Shown here: positions 9,167 through 17,900 of the stretch, piece by piece
How the letters are laid out: each line of letters opens with the position of its first letter
Numbering within the stretch: position 1 is the stretch's first letter
NCBI GenBank assembly: GCA_000466585.1
Contig: KE993501.1
Location: 62,001 to 126,000, forward strand
DNA from: Clostridiales bacterium oral taxon 876 str. F0540
GTDB lineage: Bacteria > Bacillota > Clostridia > Clostridiales > Clostridiaceae
Direction of reading: 5' to 3'
Length of the DNA: 64,000 nucleotides
Made by a program: the position numbers and the translations under genes
The notes under the pieces: model-generated
The model's input: the letters and a program-made list of their open reading frames with translations, nothing else
Told to the model about the DNA's origin: nothing
The model's database searches: none

Positions 9167-9901
9167 ATGCTGTCAAAACAAGCAATAATTGAAATGGGTG
9201 ATTATTGTTTATCAAGCCACCAATTTAATAAAAGAAGAATTTTATCAAATCATTATAACTTAAATTCAGGTAATGGTTTCTTAGTTGATATAAAAAATAA
9301 AAAACTAAAAATTGTATTAGAGGGAGAATTAATTAATATACGATTTATTACACTGCCTAATGTTTCTAGAAAAGACTTGCCCAGATTAATAAAAGATGAA
9401 CTAACTTGTTATTATAATGCAAGTGATAACATTGCTTATGATTATATTATTGTAAATACTGATAAAAACAGCATTGATACAGCAGTTTTTACAATTGATA
9501 ACAGCAAGATAAACTATATATATGAAGAAGCTAGAAATAAAGTTAAAATACATGGCGTATATTTAATTCAATTATGCTTTTTAAATTATTATAAGGATAG
9601 TATTAAAGAGAAGAATTATATATTTACCTTTATTTATCATGATACGCTATATTTATTATACTGCATGGATAATGTTATAAGACACAATTATATATATAAA
9701 AATTTTCAAGAGTTTCATAGCTTGAAAACAATATTACAAAGCTTTATTGACAGCGTTAATATATCAAATGATAATATTATCTATTTTGCTAATTATGGTT
9801 CAAATGATTCTGATCTTAGTAGCATTGGCAAATATAAATGTATATATTTAGGAGATATTGATACTCATAGTTTTTTAAATTTTATAAAAGAAAAAAGGTG
9901 A
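9167..9901 (+). CDS. Divergent PilM-like protein (actin-fold pilus assembly candidate)
   Basis: I do not recognise this 244-residue protein from motifs. Its place between the minor pilins and two short single-span proteins matches pilM of pilMNO clusters, and it has no signal peptide or membrane segment, as expected for cytoplasmic PilM. It lacks a clear actin-like phosphate motif, so the assignment rests on context. It begins one base after the previous stop. Confidence 0.5.
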   Translation: MLSKQAIIEMGDYCLSSHQFNKRRILSNHYNLNSGNGFLVDIKNKKLKIVLEGELINIRFITLPNVSRKDLPRLIKDELTCYYNASDNIAYDYIIVNTDKNSIDTAVFTIDNSKINYIYEEARNKVKIHGVYLIQLCFLNYYKDSIKEKNYIFTFIYHDTLYLLYCMDNVIRHNYIYKNFQEFHSLKTILQSFIDSVNISNDNIIYFANYGSNDSDLSSIGKYKCIYLGDIDTHSFLNFIKEKR

Positions 9902-9908
9902 TTAATTT

Positions 9909-10364
9909 TTGCAAAACCTTAATTTTTTACCGGATAGTATAAAAGAAAAGAGAGTCTTAAAGAGTATAAGAGTATATAAAGCTTCCTTAGCTTTTATATG
10001 GTGTTTATGCTTAGTATTATTTTTATCCTTTATTTATCTTAAGCAGATTAATGACAAATATAAAAAAACAACATCTCCTGAATTAATAAAATTCCAAGAG
10101 TCAAATGAAATATCTTCAAAGAAAAGTTTAACTTTTTTGACTTTAGATAATTTTATAAAAAATATGAATGAAGCTGTTAATTATGATAGTTGTTTAATAA
10201 ATAATAACGAAATTTCTTTGGAATTTGAAGTTGATAGTATAAGAGACTATTATAATGTTATAAAAGATATAGAGAATATGAATAAATACAATATTATAAA
10301 GATTACTCCGCCTAATAACACTTTAAAGAAGTTTAAGTTTCATCTAACTTTAGAGGTAAGATAA
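9909..10364 (+). CDS. PilN-like bitopic membrane protein
   Basis: The 151-residue protein starts at TTG 9909 after an AAAGGTGATTAA site. Its N-terminus MQNLNFLPDSIKEKR strongly resembles the PilN N-terminal motif (xINLLP) that binds PilM. One membrane segment (about 26-46) precedes a small extracytoplasmic alpha/beta domain. It sits 7 bases after the PilM-like gene. Confidence 0.6.
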   Translation: MQNLNFLPDSIKEKRVLKSIRVYKASLAFIWCLCLVLFLSFIYLKQINDKYKKTTSPELIKFQESNEISSKKSLTFLTLDNFIKNMNEAVNYDSCLINNNEISLEFEVDSIRDYYNVIKDIENMNKYNIIKITPPNNTLKKFKFHLTLEVR

Positions 10365-10365
10365 A

Positions 10366-10791
10366 ATGATTAAAAACGGCACAACCATTTATAAAATATC
10401 TTTATTTATCCTTTTAGTGATAGCTGCAGTGTTGTCTAGCCTAGATATTTCTCTGATTAATGATATAAACAATAAAAGTAATATGACAAAGAATAAGGTA
10501 GAACCATTAAATTCTACAGTAAGAAAGTATGGGTACAGTGAAATACTAAATTTAGTTTTGAAGAATGAAGATATAAAAATTTCAAATATATCAACATCCT
10601 CAGAAAATAACAGCCAAGTTAGAATAGACATAAATTTTAAAGAAACTTACAATTTAAATGACGTATATAAATATATTGAGGATATTAGGAGTGAAAACTG
10701 CTTTTTAGGAATTGAAAATGTAAAAATAGATAAAGACAATCAAAAAAATAAAAATATAAGTTTAACTGTATTTTTTAGAAGAAATAAATAA
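10366..10791 (+). CDS. PilO-like bitopic membrane protein
   Basis: One N-terminal membrane segment (about 8-27) is followed by a small domain of about 110 residues. It begins one base after the PilN-like stop codon. Size, topology and gene order match PilO, which pairs with PilN in the alignment complex. Sequence identity to PilO cannot be judged by eye. It is the last gene of the pilus operon; no terminator hairpin is evident after it. Confidence 0.5.
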   Translation: MIKNGTTIYKISLFILLVIAAVLSSLDISLINDINNKSNMTKNKVEPLNSTVRKYGYSEILNLVLKNEDIKISNISTSSENNSQVRIDINFKETYNLNDVYKYIEDIRSENCFLGIENVKIDKDNQKNKNISLTVFFRRNK

Positions 10792-10846
10792 GGATGATAT
10801 GTATGAATTTTAACTATAGAAGAATTTAAGAAATAAATAATAATGT

Positions 10847-10875
10847 TTGCAAATAACCACGAGTTTTGATAAAAT
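10847..10875 (+). promoter_or_regulatory. Candidate sigma-A promoter for efp
   Basis: TTGCAA and TAAAAT are spaced by 17 bases about 190 bases upstream of efp. The 271-base gap between the pilus operon and efp shows no convincing gene, only a short open frame at 10803. A TATAAT-like element lies nearer efp at about 11022 but lacks a well-spaced -35 box. Confidence 0.35.
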
Positions 10876-11062
10876 ATCATTGGTCAGGATAAAATTTGCA
10901 GAACTAAACATATTATAAAATGCCATAAACAAGTTGAACAATGTGCAAGTATTCAAGGCTTTAAATATATTTGAAAATAAATTACATAGAGAAGTGTTTG
11001 GTATTAATTTACCTGAAAGGGTTATAATATAAATGAATTAATAGTTTGTGGAGGGATATTTA

Positions 11063-11620
11063 ATGATATCAGCAGGAGATTTAAGAAAAGGAACCACTTT
11101 TGAATTAGATGGACAAGTTTTCACAGTAGTTGATTTTTTACATGTAAAACCAGGTAAGGGAGCAGCTTTTGTTAGAACTAAGTTAAGAAACGTTATTCAA
11201 GGAGGAGTAACTGATAGAACTTTCAATCCAACAGATAAGCTTCAAGAAGCAGTTATTGAAAGAAAAGAAATGCAGTATCTTTACTCTGATGGTGAGCTTT
11301 ATTACTTCATGGATCCTGAAACCTTTGATCAGATTCCTCTAAATCATGAAAAGGTTGAGGAAGCTATAAAGTTTTTAAAGGAAAATATGTTTGCTGTAAT
11401 TAAGTTTTATAAAGGTGATGCTTTTTCAGTAGAACCACCTAACTTTGTTGAACTTCTTATAACATACACTGAGCCAGGAGCAAAAGGTAATACTGCTACA
11501 AATACCGGAAAGCCAGCTACAGTAGAAACCGGAGCTACAGTTATGGTTCCTCTATTTGTTAACGAAGGCGAAGTAATAAGAATTGACACCAGAACTGGTG
11601 AATATATGGAGAGAGTTTAG
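11063..11620 (+). CDS. efp: Translation elongation factor P
   Basis: EF-P binds between the P and E sites of the ribosome and relieves stalling at polyproline. The 185-residue, three-domain protein has the KOW-like start ISAGDLRKGTTFELDG and the family C-terminus with DTRTGEYMERV. The modification-loop region reads HVKPGKGAAFVRTKL. The ATG at 11063 follows GGAGGG, so the upstream in-frame GTG at 11048 is rejected. efp directly upstream of spoIIIA is conserved in spore-formers. Confidence 0.97.
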   Translation: MISAGDLRKGTTFELDGQVFTVVDFLHVKPGKGAAFVRTKLRNVIQGGVTDRTFNPTDKLQEAVIERKEMQYLYSDGELYYFMDPETFDQIPLNHEKVEEAIKFLKENMFAVIKFYKGDAFSVEPPNFVELLITYTEPGAKGNTATNTGKPATVETGATVMVPLFVNEGEVIRIDTRTGEYMERV

Positions 11621-11653
11621 TCAATAATATTTAATAGATTGCTAAATAATAAT

Positions 11654-11698
11654 GCAGTATAAAATTAATATTTTATACTGCTTATTTATTAATTTTTC
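11654..11698 (+). terminator. Terminator after efp
   Basis: GCAGTATAAAAT and ATTTTATACTGC form a perfect 12-bp stem with loop TAAT, followed by a T-rich tract. Confidence 0.85.
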
Positions 11699-11713
11699 TG
11701 AGGATGTGATTGT

Positions 11714-12112
11714 ATGGATTCATTATTATCAAGAGTTTCTTATTTAAACGGATTAATTGACGGTATGGAAATTGACAAAACCAGCAAAGAAGGCAGAATC
11801 ATCGCTGAAATGGCTAAAATATTAGAAGAAATGGCCGACAGAATAGAGATTTTACAGGATAGTCAGGATGAACTTGAAGAATATGTAGATTCAATAGATG
11901 AAGATTTAAGTATTGTTGAAGAAGACTTATATGAAGACGATGAATATGATGACTGCTGCGAAGACGATGAATATGATGATTATGTAAGCATTAACTGTCC
12001 GCACTGCCATGAAACAGTATATATTGATACTGACATATGCAAATGCAGTGAGGAAATAACTTGTCCAAATTGTCATGAGGAAATTCCCCTAGAAGACTGC
12101 TGCGAAGAATAA
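11714..12112 (+). CDS. CD1247-type acidic protein with C-terminal zinc-ribbon-like cysteines
   Basis: The first 65 residues (MDSLLSRVSYLNGLIDGMEI and following) match the CD1247 N-terminal domain seen next to efp in clostridia. A very acidic, mostly helical linker (Asp/Glu/Tyr runs, about 55-95) follows. The C-terminus holds paired CPHC and CPNC motifs with further Cys residues that could bind zinc. No function is established. The position between efp and spoIIIAA is conserved in the group. The ATG follows GAGGATG. Confidence 0.8.
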   Translation: MDSLLSRVSYLNGLIDGMEIDKTSKEGRIIAEMAKILEEMADRIEILQDSQDELEEYVDSIDEDLSIVEEDLYEDDEYDDCCEDDEYDDYVSINCPHCHETVYIDTDICKCSEEITCPNCHEEIPLEDCCEE

Positions 12113-12116
12113 TTTC

Positions 12117-12157
12117 AAAAAGACATGTAGAGTTTTAACTTTATATGTCTTTTTTTA
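12117..12157 (+). terminator. Terminator before spoIIIA
   Basis: AAAAAGACAT and ATGTCTTTTT form an A/T-flanked stem with further pairing inside, followed by a run of T. It isolates the spoIIIA operon from the upstream gene. Confidence 0.65.
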
Positions 12158-12181
12158 TTTCTTTAAATTTTTATTTTACAG

Positions 12182-12210
12182 GAATATTTTTATCAAAATT
12201 CAAATAGGAA
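12182..12210 (+). promoter_or_regulatory. Candidate sigma-E promoter of spoIIIA
   Basis: GAATATT at 12182-12188 matches the sigma-E -35 consensus. The downstream CAAATAGG at 12201 is only a partial match to the -10 element, with 12-base spacing. Sigma-E control of spoIIIA is known in Bacillus and Clostridium; this particular site is inference. Confidence 0.35.
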
Positions 12211-12233
12211 TTATATAAGAGAGGAGGATAAGA

Positions 12234-13163
12234 ATGAAGGATACTAAAGATGTATTAGAAATATTACCAGCACATATTAAAAAGATAATTAATAATCTAA
12301 AAGGTCTTGAAGTGATGCAGGAGATAAGATTGAAAATCAATAAGCCTCTTATTATACAAGTAGGGAATGAAGAAATAATTACAGACTACATTGCCACACT
12401 TCAGGACATAAAACTTATTCTTCAGCATATAAGTAACTATTCTATCTATGCATACGAAGAAGAGATAAAGCAAGGGTACTTGACAATTAAGGGCGGACAC
12501 AGAGTTGGTATGTGTGGAAGCTGTGTTGTTGAAGATGGAAAGATAAAAACTATTAAGAGCTTAGGGTCTTTAAACATAAGAGTATGCAAGGAAGTAAAAG
12601 GCTGCTCAAATAGTTTGCTCCCATTTATTTTTGAAAATAACCAGGTTTTGAATACTATAATTATTTCTCCGCCAAGATGTGGTAAAACAACTCTTATTAG
12701 AGATATTGCAAGAAATTTATCAGATGGAGTTAAAAATATTAATTTAAAAGGCAGGAAAGTATGTATTATAGATGAAAGAAGCGAAATAAGCGGCTGCTAT
12801 AATGCAATTCCTCAAATGGACGTAGGGATTAGAACTGATGTCCTAGATAATTGCCCGAAGGCTGAAGGAATAATGATGGCAATAAGGAGTATGGCTCCTG
12901 AAATCATCATATGCGATGAAATAGGCACTCATAAAGATATAGAAAGTATATTGATGGCACTAAATTCTGGTATAAAGCTTATTACTACGATTCATGGATA
13001 TGGAATTGAAGATTTATATAACAGAAGGGTTTTTCAAGACATTATAGATAATCATGTTTTTCAAAGGGCAATTGTGTTAAGTGACAAGAGCGGCGTAGGT
13101 ACAGTAGAGTTTATTTATGATTTTGATAAAAAGGACAAACTATGGAGGAAACAAAATGATTAA
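12234..13163 (+). CDS. spoIIIAA: Stage III sporulation protein AA (secretion-type ATPase)
   Basis: This mother-cell ATPase of the SpoIIIA-SpoIIQ channel links mother cell and forespore and is needed for sigma-G activity. The 309-residue protein carries a P-loop (PPRCGKTT, about 145-152), then an Asp/Glu-containing Walker B region (IIICDEIG) and a downstream TTIHGYG motif typical of secretion ATPases. The ATG follows GAGGAGGATAAGA. It heads an eight-gene operon and overlaps spoIIIAB by 8 bases. Confidence 0.96.
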   Translation: MKDTKDVLEILPAHIKKIINNLKGLEVMQEIRLKINKPLIIQVGNEEIITDYIATLQDIKLILQHISNYSIYAYEEEIKQGYLTIKGGHRVGMCGSCVVEDGKIKTIKSLGSLNIRVCKEVKGCSNSLLPFIFENNQVLNTIIISPPRCGKTTLIRDIARNLSDGVKNINLKGRKVCIIDERSEISGCYNAIPQMDVGIRTDVLDNCPKAEGIMMAIRSMAPEIIICDEIGTHKDIESILMALNSGIKLITTIHGYGIEDLYNRRVFQDIIDNHVFQRAIVLSDKSGVGTVEFIYDFDKKDKLWRKQND

Positions 13164-13674
13164 AGAAATGGGATGTTTAATAATCATTGGGGCATCAACT
13201 ATTGCTGGATTTATGTATTCAGAAAGATTTAAGAAAAGAGTAAAGCAGCTTAATGAATTTGAAAGAGCTATAAATCAGCTTCAAGATGAGATTGAGTATA
13301 CACATACCCATCTTCCGGAAGCTTTTAATAATATAGCATCCAAAAGTGAAAATCCCATTAATGAAGTGTTTTATAAAACTTCTGAGCTTCTCTACGAAGG
13401 AGATGCTGAAAGTGTTTATGATGCGTTTGAAAAAAGTATTAACGATAAAACAATTGAACTAAATTTAGATGAAGATGATATTAACGTAATACTAGACTTG
13501 TCTAAGACTTTAGGAGATTCTGATATAGATGGTCACAAAAGAATGTTCTCTTTAGTAAGAAATAACTTAAAAAAAAGAATAAGCATAGCCGAAATAAGTA
13601 TGAATAAAAATGTAAAGATGTATAGATACCTAGGTTTCACTATAGGAGCTATGCTTGTTATTGTTTTGATATAG
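13156..13674 (+). CDS. spoIIIAB: Stage III sporulation protein AB
   Basis: This membrane-anchored SpoIIIA component structurally resembles GspF cytoplasmic domains. The N-terminal hydrophobic segment (about 5-22) and C-terminal hydrophobic segment (about 152-172) flank a helical domain. The start at ATG 13156 follows GGAGG, giving 172 residues; the longer frame from 13117 would extend into spoIIIAA without a ribosome-binding site. Confidence 0.93.
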   Translation: MIKEMGCLIIIGASTIAGFMYSERFKKRVKQLNEFERAINQLQDEIEYTHTHLPEAFNNIASKSENPINEVFYKTSELLYEGDAESVYDAFEKSINDKTIELNLDEDDINVILDLSKTLGDSDIDGHKRMFSLVRNNLKKRISIAEISMNKNVKMYRYLGFTIGAMLVIVLI

Positions 13675-13686
13675 GAGGTGGACAAG

Positions 13687-13884
13687 ATGTTGGATATAAG
13701 CTTGCTATTTAAGATAGGTGCTTTTGGTATTTTGCTTATGATACTTGAAAAGGTATTAAAAGCCTCTGGAAAAGATGAAATTGCAATGATTGCAAATATA
13801 ACCGGTATAGTAATAATTTTAACCATGGTAATAAGACTTGTTAGTCAATTATTCAGCAGTGTAAGAACCATGTTTACAATATAG
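13687..13884 (+). CDS. spoIIIAC: Stage III sporulation protein AC
   Basis: This 65-residue protein has two membrane segments (about 7-25 and 35-58). It belongs to the small polytopic part of the SpoIIIA complex. The ATG at 13687 sits 7 bases after AGGAGGTG. The length matches the family. Confidence 0.94.
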   Translation: MLDISLLFKIGAFGILLMILEKVLKASGKDEIAMIANITGIVIILTMVIRLVSQLFSSVRTMFTI

Positions 13885-13893
13885 GAGGTTATT

Positions 13894-14277
13894 ATGGAAA
13901 TTGTAAAAATAGTAGCCTTTGCATTCATAGCTTTATTTATTGTCATTATACTTAGAAAAAGCAATGATACATTAGCTATACAGGTTAGCACTGTTGTAGG
14001 AATATTAATTTTTCTATTTATGATAAGCAAAATTACCGCAATATTGCAGCTTTTACAGCAGCTTGCGATAAAAGCAAATATAGATTTTGTCTATCTGAAT
14101 ACTGTATTTAAAATACTGGGTATAGCTTATTTAGCATCCTTTTGCAGTGAAATATGCAGAGACGCTGGTGAAGGCAATATAGCTATGAAAGTAGAATTTG
14201 CGGGAAAGATTCTTATATTAGTTCTTTCCATACCTATATTAATGGCTGTACTTCAGTCTATTCTAAAGATAATGTAG
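13894..14277 (+). CDS. spoIIIAD: Stage III sporulation protein AD
   Basis: This 127-residue integral membrane component of the SpoIIIA channel shows about four hydrophobic segments. It follows spoIIIAC by 9 bases with an AGGAGG site. It is related to SpoIIIAC in its membrane repeat. Confidence 0.94.
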   Translation: MEIVKIVAFAFIALFIVIILRKSNDTLAIQVSTVVGILIFLFMISKITAILQLLQQLAIKANIDFVYLNTVFKILGIAYLASFCSEICRDAGEGNIAMKVEFAGKILILVLSIPILMAVLQSILKIM

Positions 14278-14286
14278 AGGTAAATT

Positions 14287-15435
14287 ATGAAAAAAATAAT
14301 AACAATACTTATGATTATATTTCTGTTACCTTTTAATGTACAAGCTTTTGAAGGAAAAAATGATAGTCAAGAACAAAGTGCTCAGGTAGAACGCCTTTAT
14401 GATTATATTGTAAATATGAAGACTCAATATGAGGTGCTCAAGGATTTGGATGCCAAGGATTATGTAAAACAGTTTATTAAAACCGGAGATGGAAAAGTTT
14501 CAACAAACAAGCTTATCAAGGCTGTAACTGCTTACTCATTTAAAGAAGTTATAGCAGTAATAAAGTCAATGTCAATACTTGTGATAATCGCTATAATATG
14601 CGCACTTTTAAACAACCTTCAAAAAGCCTTCAGCAGGGATGATATATCGAACATAGCATATTTTGCCTGCTATGCCTTAATAATAATAATACTGTCTAAA
14701 AGTTTTTATGATGCAGTAGATGTTGCTAAAAATACAATTAGTAAAACTGGAGACTTTATGGCTGCACTTGTTCCGGTACTATTAATGCTTTTAGCTAGTG
14801 TTGGTGGCTTTGTAGAAGCTACAGTAATGGATCCTATCATCATCGCAGCTATTAATATTAACGTAAAAATATATGTAAATCTTATTATTCCTATAATATT
14901 CATGAGCTTTGTCCTGCAGTTTGTTAACAATATTTCAACAGAGTTTAAAATAGATAAACTTACGAAATTATTAAATCAATTTGCTATATGGACTCAGGGA
15001 ATTATTATGACAATTTTTATAGGAATAATAACAATCAGAGGGATAACCTCAAAAACAATAGATCAAGTAACTGTAAAAACAGCAAAATACGCTGTAGATA
15101 ATTTTATACCAATAGTGGGAAAGGCTTTATCTGATGCTATATCTACTGTAGCCGGATATTCGCTGCTTCTTAAGAATGCACTAAGCGGTTTAGGGCTTTT
15201 AATAATACTTCTAATCGTGCTTTTTCCCATTATAAAGATTCTTATAATGTCTTTTGTCTTTAAGCTTACTGCTGCCTTAATTGAGCCGATAAGCGATAGT
15301 AAAATCGTTAACTGTATTACAGCCGTAGGGAATTCACTAACTTTAGTTATGTCCTGCGTAATAAGCGTATCAATTATGTATTTTATTATGATATCGATTA
15401 TTGCTTCAGCAGGAAAAATGGCTATAGGGGGGTGA
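14287..15435 (+). CDS. spoIIIAE: Stage III sporulation protein AE
   Basis: This 382-residue polytopic protein has an N-terminal signal-like segment (1-20), a short soluble stretch, and then seven to eight hydrophobic segments from about residue 85 on. It is an export-gate-like part of the SpoIIIA apparatus. The stop codon overlaps the GTG that can open spoIIIAF. Confidence 0.95.
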   Translation: MKKIITILMIIFLLPFNVQAFEGKNDSQEQSAQVERLYDYIVNMKTQYEVLKDLDAKDYVKQFIKTGDGKVSTNKLIKAVTAYSFKEVIAVIKSMSILVIIAIICALLNNLQKAFSRDDISNIAYFACYALIIIILSKSFYDAVDVAKNTISKTGDFMAALVPVLLMLLASVGGFVEATVMDPIIIAAININVKIYVNLIIPIIFMSFVLQFVNNISTEFKIDKLTKLLNQFAIWTQGIIMTIFIGIITIRGITSKTIDQVTVKTAKYAVDNFIPIVGKALSDAISTVAGYSLLLKNALSGLGLLIILLIVLFPIIKILIMSFVFKLTAALIEPISDSKIVNCITAVGNSLTLVMSCVISVSIMYFIMISIIASAGKMAIGG

Positions 15436-16031
15436 TCAATTCAATGATTGAGGGTTTAAGAAGCTGGATTATAGAAATATGTACAGCAGTAATATTTATA
15501 ACAGCAGTAGAAATGGTTTTGCCAAACAATAATTTAAAAAAATATGCAAAATTTGTGTTGGGTTTAATACTAATTACAGTATTAATTAATCCAATAATAA
15601 GGCTTTTCGATAAGAACTTTGATTTGGAAGCATATACAAATAAAGCATATCAGTATATGGATGAAAAAAAATATGAACAGGATGTTGAAAAATATAAACA
15701 GGAGGGGATGAACAAAACCATAGGTGTTTTTAAAAAAAATCTTGAAAATATATGCAAGGAAAAACTTAAGCAAGAATTTCCAAAGGATAACTATCAGGTA
15801 GATGCTGTGGTTGATTATGATAAAAATAACGACAGCATTTATGTAAAGAGTATAAAGGTTGGAATTAAAAACGGAAACATTGAATCAATAAAAAAGGTGG
15901 ATATTGGTTCGAAAGGTGCAGCTGTTAACTCCAACCCATCAATAAATGATGAAAGAAGCAGGCTCATGAGAAGCTATCTTAGTAAAGAGCTCAAGATACC
16001 TGAAAACTCTATAGAGGTTTATAAAAATTGA
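15432..16031 (+). CDS. spoIIIAF: Stage III sporulation protein AF
   Basis: Two N-terminal membrane segments (about 10-28 and 37-57) precede a soluble ring-building-motif-like domain. The GTG at 15432 overlaps the spoIIIAE stop; ATG 15444 is 12 bases further in the same frame and better spaced from the G-run, so either may be used. The length of 195-199 residues is usual. Confidence 0.92.
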   Translation: MINSMIEGLRSWIIEICTAVIFITAVEMVLPNNNLKKYAKFVLGLILITVLINPIIRLFDKNFDLEAYTNKAYQYMDEKKYEQDVEKYKQEGMNKTIGVFKKNLENICKEKLKQEFPKDNYQVDAVVDYDKNNDSIYVKSIKVGIKNGNIESIKKVDIGSKGAAVNSNPSINDERSRLMRSYLSKELKIPENSIEVYKN

Positions 16032-16063
16032 ATTATTACATAAGGAATATAAGGAGGTAAACT

Positions 16064-16702
16064 ATGGATTTTAATAAAATTATTGATGAGATTATTAACA
16101 AGATAAAAAAGATGTTTACCAGCGAGGAAGTCAAAATTGAGAAAAAGAAAAATAATAAACTGCCTAATTTTCTAATTTTATGTTTAAGTGTAGTGCTGAT
16201 AGGTGTTTTAGTGATACTTGGAAATGATTTTTTCAAAAGTACAAGTACAGTTAAAATAAATTCACAATCTAATTCTCCACAGGTAAAGGAGGGCTTTAGT
16301 GCAAGTGACTATGAAACTGCCGAGGAGAATAAATTAAAAGCTGTTTTAGAAGATATTGACGGTGTCGGTAGGGTAAAGGTAATGCTTACTATTGACGGCA
16401 GTGAAGAACAAGTGCCAGCGGTCAATATTAATAATTCAACAAGCAATACAAAAGAACAGGATAATACCGGGGGAACAAGAGAAACTACTCAGAAGAACGA
16501 CGGAAGTACTATAGTACTCACAAATGAAGGTGATAAAAATCAACCTCTTATAGTAAAAACTAACAAGCCAAAGGTAGTTGGTGTTTGTGTGGTAGCTGAA
16601 GGAGCAAAAGAAAGAGTCGTTGAACTCAAAATAACACAAGCTGTGACCAGGTTATATAATATACGTCCAGATAAAGTTAGTGTTTATCCAATGAAAAAGT
16701 AA
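16064..16702 (+). CDS. spoIIIAG: Stage III sporulation protein AG (ring-forming channel subunit)
   Basis: SpoIIIAG forms the large ring in the intermembrane space of the feeding-tube channel. One membrane segment (about 35-55) follows a basic cytoplasmic tail. The extracytoplasmic part contains the ring-building region, including a Thr/Asn-rich insert (about 125-155) as in the B. subtilis protein. An AAGGAGG site precedes the ATG. Confidence 0.95.
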   Translation: MDFNKIIDEIINKIKKMFTSEEVKIEKKKNNKLPNFLILCLSVVLIGVLVILGNDFFKSTSTVKINSQSNSPQVKEGFSASDYETAEENKLKAVLEDIDGVGRVKVMLTIDGSEEQVPAVNINNSTSNTKEQDNTGGTRETTQKNDGSTIVLTNEGDKNQPLIVKTNKPKVVGVCVVAEGAKERVVELKITQAVTRLYNIRPDKVSVYPMKK

Positions 16703-16760
16703 TATATTTTTAAAAATAATCATATAATTCATTAAAAAGATTGTTAGGGGGAATACCAAA

Positions 16761-17258
16761 ATGAATAAGAAACAAGCCTTTATTATTGCCACTTTACTAG
16801 TACTTATTGTTTGCGCAGGTGTATTAGCTGCAAGAGTTAATAGTCCTTTGTATGTGGACAGCTCTGAAATATCAACCAAAACAAATGCTCAGGCAGGAGA
16901 TAAGAACAGCAAAGGTGATTTCTTTACTGAAAGCAGATTAAACCGTGATCAGGAAAGAGCAAAAATGCTTCCTACATATCAAACTATAATCAATGACCCA
17001 ACATCCTCAAAAGAAGCAAAAGACAAGATGACTGCCCAGCTTAAGAGCTTAACTTCTAATACTGAAAACGAGCAAAAAATTGAAAATGCTTTAAAAGGAA
17101 AGGGTTATGAAGATTCTTTCTGTCAGATAATGGATGAGAAGGTAACAGTATATGTTAAGACTAAAGACAAGCTAACTGATAAGCAGACAAAGGAAATTAA
17201 AAACATAGTTTTAGGTGCTACAAAAATAAAAGATGTAGAAATTGCTATGAAGCAATAA
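16761..17258 (+). CDS. spoIIIAH: Stage III sporulation protein AH (SpoIIQ/forespore-facing subunit)
   Basis: One N-terminal membrane segment (about 7-25) anchors the protein in the mother-cell engulfing membrane. The soluble domain would contact the forespore partner, SpoIIQ in Bacillus. At 165 residues it is shorter than the B. subtilis version, as usual in clostridia. It is the last gene of the operon, preceded by AGGGGG. Confidence 0.94.
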   Translation: MNKKQAFIIATLLVLIVCAGVLAARVNSPLYVDSSEISTKTNAQAGDKNSKGDFFTESRLNRDQERAKMLPTYQTIINDPTSSKEAKDKMTAQLKSLTSNTENEQKIENALKGKGYEDSFCQIMDEKVTVYVKTKDKLTDKQTKEIKNIVLGATKIKDVEIAMKQ

Positions 17259-17261
17259 TAA

Positions 17262-17290
17262 TTGTAAAAACATAATATATTTGATATAAT
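17262..17290 (+). promoter_or_regulatory. Sigma-A promoter of the asp23-nusB-folD region
   Basis: TTGTAA (17262-17267) and TATAAT (17285-17290) are spaced by exactly 17 bases, about 48 bases upstream of the asp23-like start. This separates vegetative genes from the sporulation operon upstream. Confidence 0.65.
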
Positions 17291-17337
17291 GTACCTAAGA
17301 TAAGAGCTGCTGCTTATTTAAGCAAGGAGGTACTGAG

Positions 17338-17739
17338 ATGGAAGAAAATATAAAAGAAGAAGTTGATATGGGTATTGTTAAGATATCTGATGAGGTAGTA
17401 GGAGTTATTTCTGGGCTAGCTGCTACTGAAATTAAAGGTATTGTAGGAATGAGTGCTAATCTCGTAGGTGGAATTACTCAGATACTTACAGGAAAGAAAA
17501 ACCTTTCTAAAGGTGTTAAAGTAATTGTAGGAGAGAGCAGTGCAACAATTGACTTATTTGTAGTTGTTGAATATGGTGTTAAAATAACTGAGGTTTGCAA
17601 GCAGGTTCAGGATAATGTAAAGAAAACTGTTGAAGCAATGACAGGACTTGTAGTTTCAGCTGTGAACATTCATGTTCAAAATGTTGTAATTCCTAAACTA
17701 GATGAAGAACATAAAGATCAGGAAGAATCTGAAGAATAA
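17338..17739 (+). CDS. Asp23/Gls24 family envelope-stress protein (YqhY type)
   Basis: The 133-residue protein has the conserved start GIVKISDEVVGVISGLAATE and the pattern GVKVIVGE...VDLFVVVEYG of the Asp23/Gls24 (DUF322) family. Members are peripheral membrane proteins; YqhY, beside nusB in Bacillus, is linked to control of fatty-acid synthesis (accBC). The C-terminus is acidic. The ATG follows AAGGAGG, and a terminator lies immediately downstream. Confidence 0.92.
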   Translation: MEENIKEEVDMGIVKISDEVVGVISGLAATEIKGIVGMSANLVGGITQILTGKKNLSKGVKVIVGESSATIDLFVVVEYGVKITEVCKQVQDNVKKTVEAMTGLVVSAVNIHVQNVVIPKLDEEHKDQEESEE

Positions 17740-17745
17740 TTTATT

Positions 17746-17773
17746 CCCTCTGAGTTTTCAGAGGGTTTTTCTT
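17746..17773 (+). terminator. Terminator after the asp23-like gene
   Basis: CCCTCTGA and TCAGAGGG form a perfect 8-bp stem with loop GTTT, followed by TTTTTCTTC. Some read-through to nusB is possible; the 127-base gap that follows contains a weaker promoter-like TTGATA ... TAATAT at about 17836-17864. Confidence 0.85.
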
Positions 17774-17900
17774 CGTATTAAAGGTTACAGTACTGCTATG
17801 TGAAAAAACTTGTATTTGTATATTTATAATTAACTTGATAATAATTGAAATATAGAATAATATTAAATATTGATGTAGCGTATAAGTTTTAGGAGGAAAT

